DNA of 64,000 nt from G963674665 sp964609625 (lineage in GTDB: Bacteria > Desulfobacterota > Desulfovibrionia > Desulfovibrionales > Desulfovibrionaceae). The notes beneath the pieces were generated by a model, which made no database searches, was not told the origin of the DNA, and was given only the letters and a program-made list of their open reading frames with translations. Location: assembly GCA_964609625.1 (NCBI GenBank), contig CAZSRS010000013.1, positions 1 through 64,000 of the forward strand. Reading direction: 5' to 3'. How positions within the stretch are numbered: position 1 is the first letter of the stretch; each line of letters begins with the position of its first letter. This document shows, piece after piece, positions 54,393 through 61,988 of the stretch. Both the position numbers and the translations under genes were made by a program.

Positions 54393-54725
54393 TTAGGCCG
54401 CCTGTCTGGCGGGGTCCTTGTCTCGATGCAGGGTCTCGGCCAGATTCGCCTGCAGCAGCCTGTAGAACTGGTTGTCCGCTCCCACTCGGAGAGCCACCAA
54501 GCCCATGGCCCTGATGAACTGTCTTCTGGCCAAGTACGGTCTTGCGGCCATGTGCAGGACAAGACCCATGTTGTTCCTGATCCTTGCTTCGTACATAACG
54601 GCCTTTTGGCGCAGGGCCAGGCGCAGGGCCTGGGCCAGGAGCGTGAGACCGGCCCGGTGCTGTCCCTGACCGGCCAGGCGCATGCCCAGTTTGTTGAGCA
54701 GCGTGATCTGCATGGCGTTACACAT
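54393..54725 (-). CDS. TPR-like helical protein, first gene of the iron operon
   Basis: 110 residues from the ATG at 54725, with GGGAGG nine bases upstream; the longer open frame is rejected. Three helical pairs with TPR-like patterns are visible (LLNKLGMRLAGQGQHRAGLT, RIRNNMGLVLHMAARPYLA, LLQANLAETLHRD). It probably mediates protein contacts. It lies about 250 bases downstream of a Fur-like box. Confidence 0.65.
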   Translation of the reverse strand: MCNAMQITLLNKLGMRLAGQGQHRAGLTLLAQALRLALRQKAVMYEARIRNNMGLVLHMAARPYLARRQFIRAMGLVALRVGADNQFYRLLQANLAETLHRDKDPARQAA

Positions 54726-54976
54726 GGCGAAGTCCTCCCGAGGTAATGCCGCCCACAAGGAAGCGACGGTCAAGGTCAGTGAGGAGGAAGCATCACTCCC
54801 TTGGGGCGGCGTTTGTGAGGGAAGAGGAGACCCTGAGCACAAACTATTTATGGCCGTGCGGGCGAACAGAAGCGGATGGCGGTGCTTCGGTGAAGAGGAA
54901 GAAGGCCGGAGTGTCGCCATTCGCCCTTGGTGTGCTTCTGTTCCAAGAAGCACGGTTTTATTGGCAATCATGAGTT

Positions 54977-54991
54977 TGATAATCATTTTCA
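54977..54991. promoter_or_regulatory. Fur-like box of the iron operon
   Basis: TGATAAT-C-ATTTTCA, a 7-1-7 repeat one base off the TGATAAT-N-ATTATCA Fur consensus. It lies upstream of the minus-strand operon that starts at 54725. Confidence 0.7.
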
Positions 54992-55082
54992 TTTGTAGTG
55001 TGGTGTGTTATTGTCGTTTTGCGTACTGAAATGTCTTTTCTCGTTATGTAGGGTAGTTGTATGTGGTTGTGGGAGATTTTCA

Positions 55083-55108
55083 GGGAGCGGTGACAGATCA
55101 CCGCTCCC
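55083..55108 (-). terminator. Hairpin after the DUF4198 gene
   Basis: Perfect 11-bp stem, GGGAGCGGTGA (55083-55093) and TCACCGCTCCC (55098-55108), with a CAGA loop, just beyond the stop of the DUF4198 gene. The following bases on the minus strand are only partly T-rich, so it is a terminator or a 3'-stabilising element. Confidence 0.6.
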
Positions 55109-55126
55109 CTGCGTTGGCGTGAGGCG

Positions 55127-55921
55127 TTATTTCATGTCCACGGCCTTGACCCAGATTACGGCGTCCTGGGAGAGATCCTTACCTTCGTGCTTGTCCTGGG
55201 GCCCGGCGCCCAGGGCACAGAAGCCCCACCAGCCAGCCCTGGGGATGCCGAAGACGAACTGGCCGTTGGCGTCGGCCTTGATGGTCATGGTCACGAAGGC
55301 GTCCTGGGGTGCCTCCACCAGGGCCTCCTTCTGGAACGCGTTCTTGCCCGGCACGGGCGGGTGATTGAGGTACTCCACCTCGATCTCGGCGTTGGGCACG
55401 GGATTGCCCTCGGAGACCACCACACCGCGGAACACGTTGCCGGTCCACAGGGCGTAGGGTTTGTCCAGGGGGAGGATCTCGGTGACCAGGCCCGTGGGCG
55501 CGTCCCAATCCGTGGGCAGGCCGGCGTTGTTCACGATGACCTTGGTCAGCTGCTGGATGTAGGCGCCTTCCTTTTCTTCCAGGTACGGTTCGGGCACCAG
55601 GCAGAAGACATGGTCGCCCATCTTGCGGATCTTGACTTGTGTCTCGTAGGCATTGCCGGAGTTCTCGGCACCGGCCCAGGTGATCTCCTTGAGCGCGCCC
55701 AGGAGGTCGGTCTTTTCTTCCTTGTGGATCATGTAGAATTGCTGCGGTTTGCCCATGTCCATGGTGTGGCCGGCCTCGAAGGGATGGGTGAAGACCAGCT
55801 TGAGGTCCAGGGTACCGCCCTTTTCTAGGGCTGCATCCGGCGTGTAGATCATTTGGAAATGGGCCAGGGCCGGGGCGCTCAGGCCCAGGACGAACAAAGC
55901 GGCTAACAGGATGCGGAACAT
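55127..55921 (-). CDS. Periplasmic DUF4198 protein, metal-uptake associated
   Basis: 264 residues from the ATG at 55921 (GAGGAGAG upstream), with a clear signal peptide (MFRILLAALFVLGLSAPALA). The mature start HFQMIYTPD and the FTHPFEAGHTMDM segment supply histidines and methionines typical of DUF4198 proteins (nickel/cobalt uptake-like), followed by Ig-like strands (PNAEIEVEYLNHP, ANGQFVFGIPRAGWWGF). It is the third gene after feoB on the same strand, so it likely binds or delivers ferrous iron in the periplasm (inference). Confidence 0.8.
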   Translation of the reverse strand: MFRILLAALFVLGLSAPALAHFQMIYTPDAALEKGGTLDLKLVFTHPFEAGHTMDMGKPQQFYMIHKEEKTDLLGALKEITWAGAENSGNAYETQVKIRKMGDHVFCLVPEPYLEEKEGAYIQQLTKVIVNNAGLPTDWDAPTGLVTEILPLDKPYALWTGNVFRGVVVSEGNPVPNAEIEVEYLNHPPVPGKNAFQKEALVEAPQDAFVTMTIKADANGQFVFGIPRAGWWGFCALGAGPQDKHEGKDLSQDAVIWVKAVDMK

Positions 55922-56010
55922 GATGCTCTCCTCGAGGATAGGGTTGCGGGGTTTGGACATGTGGTTTTGGATGATTTCAACACTCATTCTCAATGACAGG
56001 GCACGGGAGT

Positions 56011-56328
56011 CTATTGCGCGATATCCTTGCCGGCCACGTTGATCTGGTGGCCTTCGCCGGCGTCGAACTGCACGCTGTAGTCGCCATCCGGCTTGGTGAA
56101 GGTGATCTCGCTGAACTCGTCCAGTTTGGTGTCCTGCACCACGGTGCCCGAGCCGTCGAAGATGTGGATGGCGACTCCGGCTGCCGAGGAGCCGTCGGAA
56201 AAACCGCCTTCGCAAGTCACGCTGCCGTCCCCGTTGTCGTAGCAGGAAAAGAGCGGCGTGTGCGCCAGGGCATGGTTGCCCAGAGTCATGAGCCCAAAGA
56301 GCAGGGCTGTGGCGATGATCAAACGCAT
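56011..56328 (-). CDS. Small secreted protein downstream of feoB
   Basis: 105 residues with a signal peptide (MRLIIATALLFGLMTLGNHALA). The mature part starts HTPLFSCYDNGDGSVTCEGG, with two cysteines likely to form a disulfide, and continues as a beta-sandwich-like domain (VAIHIFDGSGTVVQDTK, DGDYSVQFDAGEGH). It starts nine bases after the feoB stop. Its N-terminal histidine after cleavage recalls the DUF4198 neighbour. Probably a periplasmic metal-binding partner; no family name assigned. Confidence 0.65.
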   Translation of the reverse strand: MRLIIATALLFGLMTLGNHALAHTPLFSCYDNGDGSVTCEGGFSDGSSAAGVAIHIFDGSGTVVQDTKLDEFSEITFTKPDGDYSVQFDAGEGHQINVAGKDIAQ

Positions 56329-56337
56329 GTTTCCTCC

Positions 56338-58866
56338 TTAGGTGTCGGTTGGTTGGGGTTTGATGCAGCCGACGACGACTGTCGCCGTCAGCGCCAGACC
56401 GTAGAACCAGGCCATGGCCTCCGCTCCGGTGAGTCCAAGTGCGGAGCCGCCGGAGTAAACCAGCGTGGCCACGGTGGCTCCCAGGCCCATCATGTAGACC
56501 AGGGAAAAGGCCATCCACTTCCAGGAGCCGGATTGCACCTTGACCACCATGGTCGTGGCCATGCACGGGGGATAGAGCGCCATGAACAGCATGAGAGACA
56601 GGGCATGCAGGGGTGTGAAGCCCGCCTCCTGCTCGGCCATGCGGCTCTCCAGAGCCTTGGCGCCCCCTTGTACCGGGGCCTTTGTGCCGGTTTCGGTTCT
56701 ATCCGTTTCCTGGGCGGTCGGTTCCACGTCCGAGGGTTGGTACAGGGCGCCCAGGGTGGCCACGGTGTTTTCCTTGGCAGCCAGGGCAGAGAGCAGGGCC
56801 ACGTTGACCCGCCAGTTGAAGCCGGCGTACTGGGTCACGGGCTCCATCCAGTGCCCCAGGCTGCCCAGAAAGCTGTTGTCGATGGTCTCGTCTCTTGCTT
56901 GTTTGCGCAGGCTCAGGCGCTCGCGCCGCAGTTTCTGGAAGGCGCGCCCCAGTTCCTTGGCCGCGGGGTCGTCACCGTCGGGCTTGAGCACCCTGAAGAA
57001 GGCAGGGTTGTCGGCCTGGAATCGTGCGTCGATGGCGTCGGCCTTGGCCTGGACCGTGATGCCCATGCGCGCGTTCTTGTAACGCTCCGCAAAGTCGAAC
57101 AGGGCGTCCACCTTGTCCGGATCGCCCAATTCATCCACCAGCCCGGCCTTGTCCACGGCCTGGAAGAATTGTGTCCGTGCTGTCCGTGATATGGTTTCAA
57201 GCTCGGCCATGCGCTCGTCCGAGACACCGGGAAACTGCATGAGCACGAAGAGGATCACCGAGACGGCGGCCACCACGGTGGTGATCTTCTTCACGTAGAG
57301 CCAGGTGCGCTCCACGGCGCGGCGCACGATGTTCCCCGCGGTGGGTGTGTGATAGGGCGGCATCTCCATGATGAAGGGCGCGGTCTCCTTTTCCCTGAGC
57401 ACGGTGAGGTTGAGCAGCTTGGACGTGGTCAGGGCCATGAGCACGGTGATGGTGGCGATGAAAAACATGGCCTGCCCCTTGTATGCCGCGAAGTAGATAC
57501 CGATGAGCAGCACGTAGAGGGGGACCTTGGCCAGGCAGTTCATCATGGGCACCACCAGGATGGTGGCCAGGCGCGCGCGTTCGTCGGGGACGGCGCGGCA
57601 GGCCATGACCCCCGGGACCGCGCAGCCTCCGACATAGACGCCTCCGAGCACCAGGGGCAGGGTGGACTGGCCGTGCAAGCCGAAGCGCCGGAAAAAGGCA
57701 TCGAGCAGGAAGGCCATGCGCGGCATGTAGCCCAGGTCTTCCAGAAAAGCGATGTAGGCGAAGAGAATCAGGAAGATGGGGATGTAGTTCAGCAGGGCGT
57801 TGATGCTGTCCACCAGCCAGAGCACCAGGGAACGCAGCAAGGGATCCGTGATGAATCCCTCGGCCGGCAGGATGACCGCCATTGTTTCCCGCACCCAGGC
57901 CAGGGCCGGCCAGGTGTAGTTGGTCAGTGAATAGCCCCATTCGATGGAGAGATAATACATCATGTACATCACGCCGAAGAGGATGGGGTAACCCCAGATA
58001 CGGTGACAGATGATCCTATCCACCTGATCGGAACGGGTGCTCTTGCCGGCGTCAGGGGCATTGACGCATGCCGCCACGATGTCCGAGGCTAGTTCGTAAC
58101 GGCGTTTTTCCAGGAACTGGTCAGGGAGAATGCCGTGCGTGTCATGGAACCTGCGGCGCCATGAGTTGGCCTCATGCAGCAGTTTCTGGGCATCCGGGTG
58201 CATGGCCTCGATCTGCTCCTGGATCAGGGCGTCGCCTTCCAACAGCTTCACCGCATACCAGCGGGGCGGTACGGAGCCGCGGACCTGGCCGTGGAGTTTC
58301 TGCTCCAGGGCGCTCAGGGCGGGCTCCAGCGGACCGTAGTCTATGCGCAGGGGGCTTGTTGCGGCACTTTGCTCGGCCTGGCTGAACAGCTCGTCCCTGA
58401 GAGGTTTCTTGCCCAGGCCCTTGCGCCCCACGGTAGGAATCACAGGCGCTCCGAGCTGCTGGGCCAGGAGGCGGTGATCGATCTTCTGGTTTCTGGCCTC
58501 TGCCACGTCCATCATGTTCAGGGCCACCACCACGGGGACACCCATTTCCAGGAGCTGGAAGGTGAGGAAGAGGTGGCGCTTGAGGTTGGAGGCATCGGCG
58601 ACGTTGATCACCACGGCGGGGCTGTCCCTGAGGATGAAGTCCCGCGCCACGCGTTCCTCCATGGAGTAGGAAGTGAGGCTGTAGGTGCCGGGCAGGTCCA
58701 CGAGTTCGACGGAATTGCCGTTGGAAGAGAAGAATCCGATTTTTTTTTCAACGGTGACGCCGGGATAGTTGGCCACATGCTGGCGCGCGCCGGTGAGCAT
58801 GTTGAAGATGGTGGATTTTCCCGAATTGGGCTGCCCGGCGAGGGCCACGAGGATTTTATCTGACAT
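56338..58866 (-). CDS. feoB: Ferrous iron transporter B
   Basis: 842 residues. The N-terminal GTPase has G1 AGQPNSGKST, G3 VDLPGTYSL and G4 LNMMDVAE; the GDI helical region follows to about 270. The membrane part has the gate motifs GGVYVGGCAVPGVMACRA and, in the second half, an unusually long hydrophilic insertion (about 560-690, with DKAGLVDELGDPDKVDAL and KLRRERLSLRKQ) before the last helices. It imports Fe2+ driven by nucleotide hydrolysis. A Fur-like box lies 35-50 bases upstream. It is the first gene of a three-gene unit with two secreted proteins. Confidence 0.95.
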   Translation of the reverse strand: MSDKILVALAGQPNSGKSTIFNMLTGARQHVANYPGVTVEKKIGFFSSNGNSVELVDLPGTYSLTSYSMEERVARDFILRDSPAVVINVADASNLKRHLFLTFQLLEMGVPVVVALNMMDVAEARNQKIDHRLLAQQLGAPVIPTVGRKGLGKKPLRDELFSQAEQSAATSPLRIDYGPLEPALSALEQKLHGQVRGSVPPRWYAVKLLEGDALIQEQIEAMHPDAQKLLHEANSWRRRFHDTHGILPDQFLEKRRYELASDIVAACVNAPDAGKSTRSDQVDRIICHRIWGYPILFGVMYMMYYLSIEWGYSLTNYTWPALAWVRETMAVILPAEGFITDPLLRSLVLWLVDSINALLNYIPIFLILFAYIAFLEDLGYMPRMAFLLDAFFRRFGLHGQSTLPLVLGGVYVGGCAVPGVMACRAVPDERARLATILVVPMMNCLAKVPLYVLLIGIYFAAYKGQAMFFIATITVLMALTTSKLLNLTVLREKETAPFIMEMPPYHTPTAGNIVRRAVERTWLYVKKITTVVAAVSVILFVLMQFPGVSDERMAELETISRTARTQFFQAVDKAGLVDELGDPDKVDALFDFAERYKNARMGITVQAKADAIDARFQADNPAFFRVLKPDGDDPAAKELGRAFQKLRRERLSLRKQARDETIDNSFLGSLGHWMEPVTQYAGFNWRVNVALLSALAAKENTVATLGALYQPSDVEPTAQETDRTETGTKAPVQGGAKALESRMAEQEAGFTPLHALSLMLFMALYPPCMATTMVVKVQSGSWKWMAFSLVYMMGLGATVATLVYSGGSALGLTGAEAMAWFYGLALTATVVVGCIKPQPTDT

Positions 58867-58900
58867 TTTTGCTATCCGGTGTGCGGCAGTGCTTAGAATT

Positions 58901-58915
58901 TGAAAATCATTATCA
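58901..58915. promoter_or_regulatory. Fur-like box upstream of feoB
   Basis: TGAAAAT-C-ATTATCA, a 7-1-7 repeat with one mismatch to the Fur consensus, 35 bases before the feoB start. Confidence 0.75.
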
Positions 58916-58927
58916 TTTGCCGAAGGT

Positions 58928-58959
58928 AAAAAAGACGCCCGGAGGTAATCCCGGACGTC
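58928..58959 (-). terminator. Intrinsic terminator between feoA and feoB
   Basis: On the minus strand GACGTCCGG and CCGGGCGTC form a nine-base-pair stem (complement of 58951-58959 and 58934-58942, one G-U pair) followed by TTTTTT (complement of 58928-58933). It ends the feoA transcript, so feoB relies on its own promoter. Confidence 0.8.
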
Positions 58960-58968
58960 CGATAGTAA

Positions 58969-59271
58969 TTAAATCAACTGCACCAGGACCTTGGCGGCGA
59001 TGCCCCGCTCCACCATGAGTCGACTCTCGTCCACCGAGAGCAACAGGGGACCGATACCGGGATTGGCCACCACGTGCAACCTGGAGCCGGGGATCAGGCC
59101 CAGGGAAGCGAGACGGCAGCGTGCCTTGCAACCGGCGTGTATGCCGCTGACTTCTGCGATGGTGCCTGGGCGCAAAGAATTGAGAGGGGCGCCGTTGCTG
59201 CCGGGGGCAGAGACGTCCATAGTCTGAACCGCGACAGTGTCTGATTTTCTGCCTCTGTGTCTCCAGCGCAT
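58969..59271 (-). CDS. feoA: Ferrous iron transport protein A
   Basis: 100 residues from the ATG at 59271, seven bases after AAGGAG. A 20-25 residue polar extension precedes the FeoA SH3-like domain: LNSLRPGTIAEVSGIHAG, LASLGLIPGSRLHVV, LLLSVDESRLMVERGIAAKVLV. It is a cytoplasmic partner of FeoB. It is separated from feoB by a terminator and has its own Fur-like box. Confidence 0.9.
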   Translation of the reverse strand: MRWRHRGRKSDTVAVQTMDVSAPGSNGAPLNSLRPGTIAEVSGIHAGCKARCRLASLGLIPGSRLHVVANPGIGPLLLSVDESRLMVERGIAAKVLVQLI

Positions 59272-59333
59272 GCCTTGCTCCTTGGATACGCATCCCCTCG
59301 GCGTCAGGCAGGGATGTGTCTTGATTTCGGTGA

Positions 59334-59348
59334 TGAGAATCATTTTCA
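59334..59348. promoter_or_regulatory. Fur-like box upstream of feoA
   Basis: TGAGAAT-C-ATTTTCA, a 7-1-7 repeat with two mismatches to the consensus, about 65 bases before the feoA start. Confidence 0.65.
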
Positions 59349-59610
59349 GAGCGCACACTAAATACCCTGCCCATAGCTGTCAAGCGGAAAATTAAATTTG
59401 TTCGTTTCAAGGTGGTTTCGACATGATATGAAGGTATCGCTTTTTGAGCACTGGCGAGGTTTCTCCCGCCCCGCTGCGCCGGGCCGCGTTGCGATCGCTC
59501 CTTCACGGACTTCCACAGCCAGGCGACACGAAAGAGTTCTGCTTTGAATTGGTATGAAAATATAAATAACAATACTACAGCATGTTACCTTGAAATGGAC
59601 AATGGAGCCA

Positions 59611-59638
59611 TTGACATATCCGCATAAGCGAATATGAT
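59611..59638 (+). promoter_or_regulatory. arsM promoter with ArsR-like operator
   Basis: TTGACA (59611-59616), 16 bases, TATGAT (59633-59638). The spacer is an imperfect inverted repeat, ATATCCGCAT/AAGCGAATAT (59616-59635), 8 of 10 positions matched, similar in layout to the operator at 19527-19546. Binding of the ArsR encoded at 60510 would block the promoter. Confidence 0.7.
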
Positions 59639-59680
59639 ATGCGGCAAATGACCACCACACACAACCAAAACGAGGTACAC

Positions 59681-60493
59681 ATGCAGGATAACGACATTCG
59701 CGACAACGTCTCGGAGGCCTACGCGGCGTCTCTGCGCAACTCCCTGGCCGGGCAGGGCGGCTGCTGTTCCTCGGGGTGCGGCTGCGGCGTGACCCAGCTG
59801 GCCGGCTACGATGCCGAAACACAGCGTTTTGCCGAGGCGGCGCAGAGTTCCTTCGGCTGCGGCAACCCCCTGGCCTTCAGCGCGGTACAGCCCGGCGAGA
59901 CCGTGCTCGACCTCGGCTCCGGCGCCGGCTTCGATCTGCTCATCGCCTCGGACAAGGTCGGCCCCCAGGGGGGGGTCATCGGCGTGGACATGACCGACGA
60001 AATGCTCGACGCGGCCCGCGCCAACGTAGCCCGCGCCGGCAAGCACAACGTGGAACTGCGCAAGGGCTACATCGAGGCCCTGCCCGTGGACTCCGGTAGC
60101 GTGGACTGGGTCATCTCCAACTGCGTGATCAACCTCTCGCCGAACAAGTCGACCGTGTTCCGGGAGATCGCCAGGGTGCTCAAAACCGGGGGGCGCATCG
60201 CCATCTCCGACATCGTGGCCGAGGACCTGCCCCCCCTGGTGCGCGAGGACCCCGCGGCCTACTACGCCTGCATCGGCGGCGCCATCTCAGAGGCCGACTA
60301 TCTCGCCGGGCTCGGGAGCGCCGGCTTCGTGGACCTGTGCGTCACCGAACGTATCGTCTACACGGCGGAGCAGTTGGAAGGCATGCTGCGTGCGGAGCGA
60401 ACCGACGGTGTGGATCTGTCCCGGGTGCGGCAAGAGACCGCAAAGGCCGCTGGGTCGATCTGGAGCGCCCGTTTCGAGGGGCGCAAGGCCTAG
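59681..60493 (+). CDS. arsM: Arsenite S-adenosylmethionine methyltransferase
   Basis: 270 residues from the ATG at 59681 (GAGG five bases upstream); earlier ATGs lie inside or too near the promoter. The SAM-binding motif is VLDLGSGAGFDLLIA, followed by GVDMTDEMLDAAR. Arsenite-binding cysteines of ArsM are seen in the N-terminal CCSSGCGCG cluster, in SNCVINLSPNK (about residue 150) and in YYACIGGAI (about 200). It methylates As(III) to mono-, di- and trimethyl forms. First gene of the arsenic operon. Confidence 0.95.
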   Translation: MQDNDIRDNVSEAYAASLRNSLAGQGGCCSSGCGCGVTQLAGYDAETQRFAEAAQSSFGCGNPLAFSAVQPGETVLDLGSGAGFDLLIASDKVGPQGGVIGVDMTDEMLDAARANVARAGKHNVELRKGYIEALPVDSGSVDWVISNCVINLSPNKSTVFREIARVLKTGGRIAISDIVAEDLPPLVREDPAAYYACIGGAISEADYLAGLGSAGFVDLCVTERIVYTAEQLEGMLRAERTDGVDLSRVRQETAKAAGSIWSARFEGRKA

Positions 60494-60509
60494 CGCGGAG
60501 GAGACCCCC

Positions 60510-60866
60510 ATGGATACCCTTGCCGCCGTGTTCAAGGCCCTCGCCGACCCCACCCGCCTGCGCATCCTCTGCTGCCTGCGCAACGGGGAGCGCTGTGTCT
60601 GCGACCTCATGGCCGCGCTGGACATGCCCCAGTCCACCATTTCGCGCCATCTGGCCACCCTCAGGCATGCCGGGCTGGTGTCGGGGCGGCGCGGCGGCAA
60701 GTGGATGTATTACCAATTGAACCCGCCGGCGTCCCCCTTGGCTGCCGAAGTGCAACGGATACTCACGACTTCGGAGGAACACTTGCAGGAGTTTCCTGAA
60801 TTCAGGGAGGACGAGGCCCGGCTGCGTCATCATCTCGACATGAAGTGCGGTGCAGAATGCAAATGA
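60510..60866 (+). CDS. arsR: ArsR-family arsenite-responsive repressor
   Basis: 118 residues from the ATG at 60510, in the GGAGGAGA context just after arsM. The core VFKALADPTRLRILCCL and the recognition helix MPQSTISRHLATL are typical, and GERCVCDL supplies the As(III)-binding cysteine pair; a CGAEC tail may add ligands. It should repress the operon through the operator at 59616-59635 and release it when As(III) binds. Confidence 0.95.
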   Translation: MDTLAAVFKALADPTRLRILCCLRNGERCVCDLMAALDMPQSTISRHLATLRHAGLVSGRRGGKWMYYQLNPPASPLAAEVQRILTTSEEHLQEFPEFREDEARLRHHLDMKCGAECK

Positions 60867-60884
60867 CACAAACGGAGGCGGACC

Positions 60885-61988
60885 ATGGCTGAACAGGTGG
60901 TTAGGAAACTCTCGTTCCTGGACAGGTTCCTCACCCTGTGGATCTTCCTGGCCATGATCGTGGGTGTGAGCGCGGGGCACTTCTTTCCCACGATCAAAGA
61001 CGGCATCGACTTCTTCCAGGTGGGCACCACCAACATCCCCATCGCCCTGGGATTGATCTTGATGATGTACCCGCCCCTGGCCAAGGTGCGCTACGAGGAG
61101 CTGGCTCACGTCTTCCGCAACGGCAAGGTCCTGGCCCTGTCCCTGGTGCAGAACTGGATCATCGGCCCCATCCTGATGTTTTTGCTGGCCATCGCCTTTC
61201 TCTCGGGGCACCACGAATACATGGTGGGGCTGATACTCATCGGTCTGGCGCGTTGCATCGCCATGGTCATCATCTGGAATGACCTGGCCAAGGGCGACAC
61301 CGAGTATTGCGCCGGGCTGGTGGCTTTCAACTCCATCTTCCAGGTGCTGTTCTTCTCCCTCTACGCCTGGCTGTTCATCAGCGTGCTTCCCGGCTGGTTC
61401 GGACTCAAGGGCATGGAGGTGGACATCTCCATGGGCGAGATCGCCGAGAGCGTGTTCATCTACCTGGGCATCCCGTTCATCGCCGGCATGCTTTCGCGTT
61501 TCATCGGGCTGAAGACCAAGGGGCGAGAGTGGTACGAGACGGTGTTCATCCCGCGCATCAGCCCCCTGGCCCTGGTGTTCCTGCTGTTCACCATCCTGGT
61601 GATGTTCAGCCTCAAGGGCGAGTACATCGTGCAGCTGCCCTTTGACGTGGTGCGCGTGGCCATTCCGCTGTGCATTTACTTCCTGGTGATGTTCCTGGTG
61701 TCCTTTTTTCTCTCGGCCAAGGCTGGCGCCACCTACGAGCAGTCCACCACTCTCAGCTTCACGGCGGCCTCCAACAACTTCGAGCTGGCCATCGCCGTGG
61801 CCATTGCGGTCTTCGGCATCAACTCGGGGCAGGCCTTTGCCGCGGTCATCGGCCCCCTGGTGGAGGTGCCGGTGCTCATCGGCTTGGTGCACGTGGCCCT
61901 GTATTTCAAGCGCAGGTTCTTCCCCCACGAGGTGCGGACGCCCACGGGCGTGTGCCACGTGACCTGCAAGGCGGGGCATGACGTGTGA
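60885..61988 (+). CDS. acr3: ACR3-family arsenite efflux permease
   Basis: 367 residues with ten membrane helices. Family features are MYPPLAKVRYEEL (helix 2-3), the conserved cysteine in GLARCIAMVIIWNDLAKGD and the ASNNFELAIAVAIAVFG motif near helix 9. It extrudes As(III) using the proton gradient. It follows arsR by 18 bases and its stop shares a base with the next start (TGATG). Confidence 0.95.
   Translation: MAEQVVRKLSFLDRFLTLWIFLAMIVGVSAGHFFPTIKDGIDFFQVGTTNIPIALGLILMMYPPLAKVRYEELAHVFRNGKVLALSLVQNWIIGPILMFLLAIAFLSGHHEYMVGLILIGLARCIAMVIIWNDLAKGDTEYCAGLVAFNSIFQVLFFSLYAWLFISVLPGWFGLKGMEVDISMGEIAESVFIYLGIPFIAGMLSRFIGLKTKGREWYETVFIPRISPLALVFLLFTILVMFSLKGEYIVQLPFDVVRVAIPLCIYFLVMFLVSFFLSAKAGATYEQSTTLSFTAASNNFELAIAVAIAVFGINSGQAFAAVIGPLVEVPVLIGLVHVALYFKRRFFPHEVRTPTGVCHVTCKAGHDV

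Larger units (their letters stand above)
54726..55126. other. Intergenic region upstream of the iron operon
   Basis: About 400 bases with no supported gene. It contains the Fur-like box at 54977-54991 and the hairpin at 55083-55108. The 54992-55080 stretch is AT-rich. Confidence 0.5.
59272..59680. other. Divergent intergenic region between feoA and the arsenic operon
   Basis: About 400 bases without a supported gene. It holds the feoA Fur-like box (59334-59348) and the arsM promoter/operator (59611-59638). The middle contains no further recognisable element. Confidence 0.5.

Noticed and set aside
55960..55990. Possible fourth Fur box before the DUF4198 gene
   Set aside because: Only one half-site-like stretch (complement TGAGAATGA) is present; the second half does not match.
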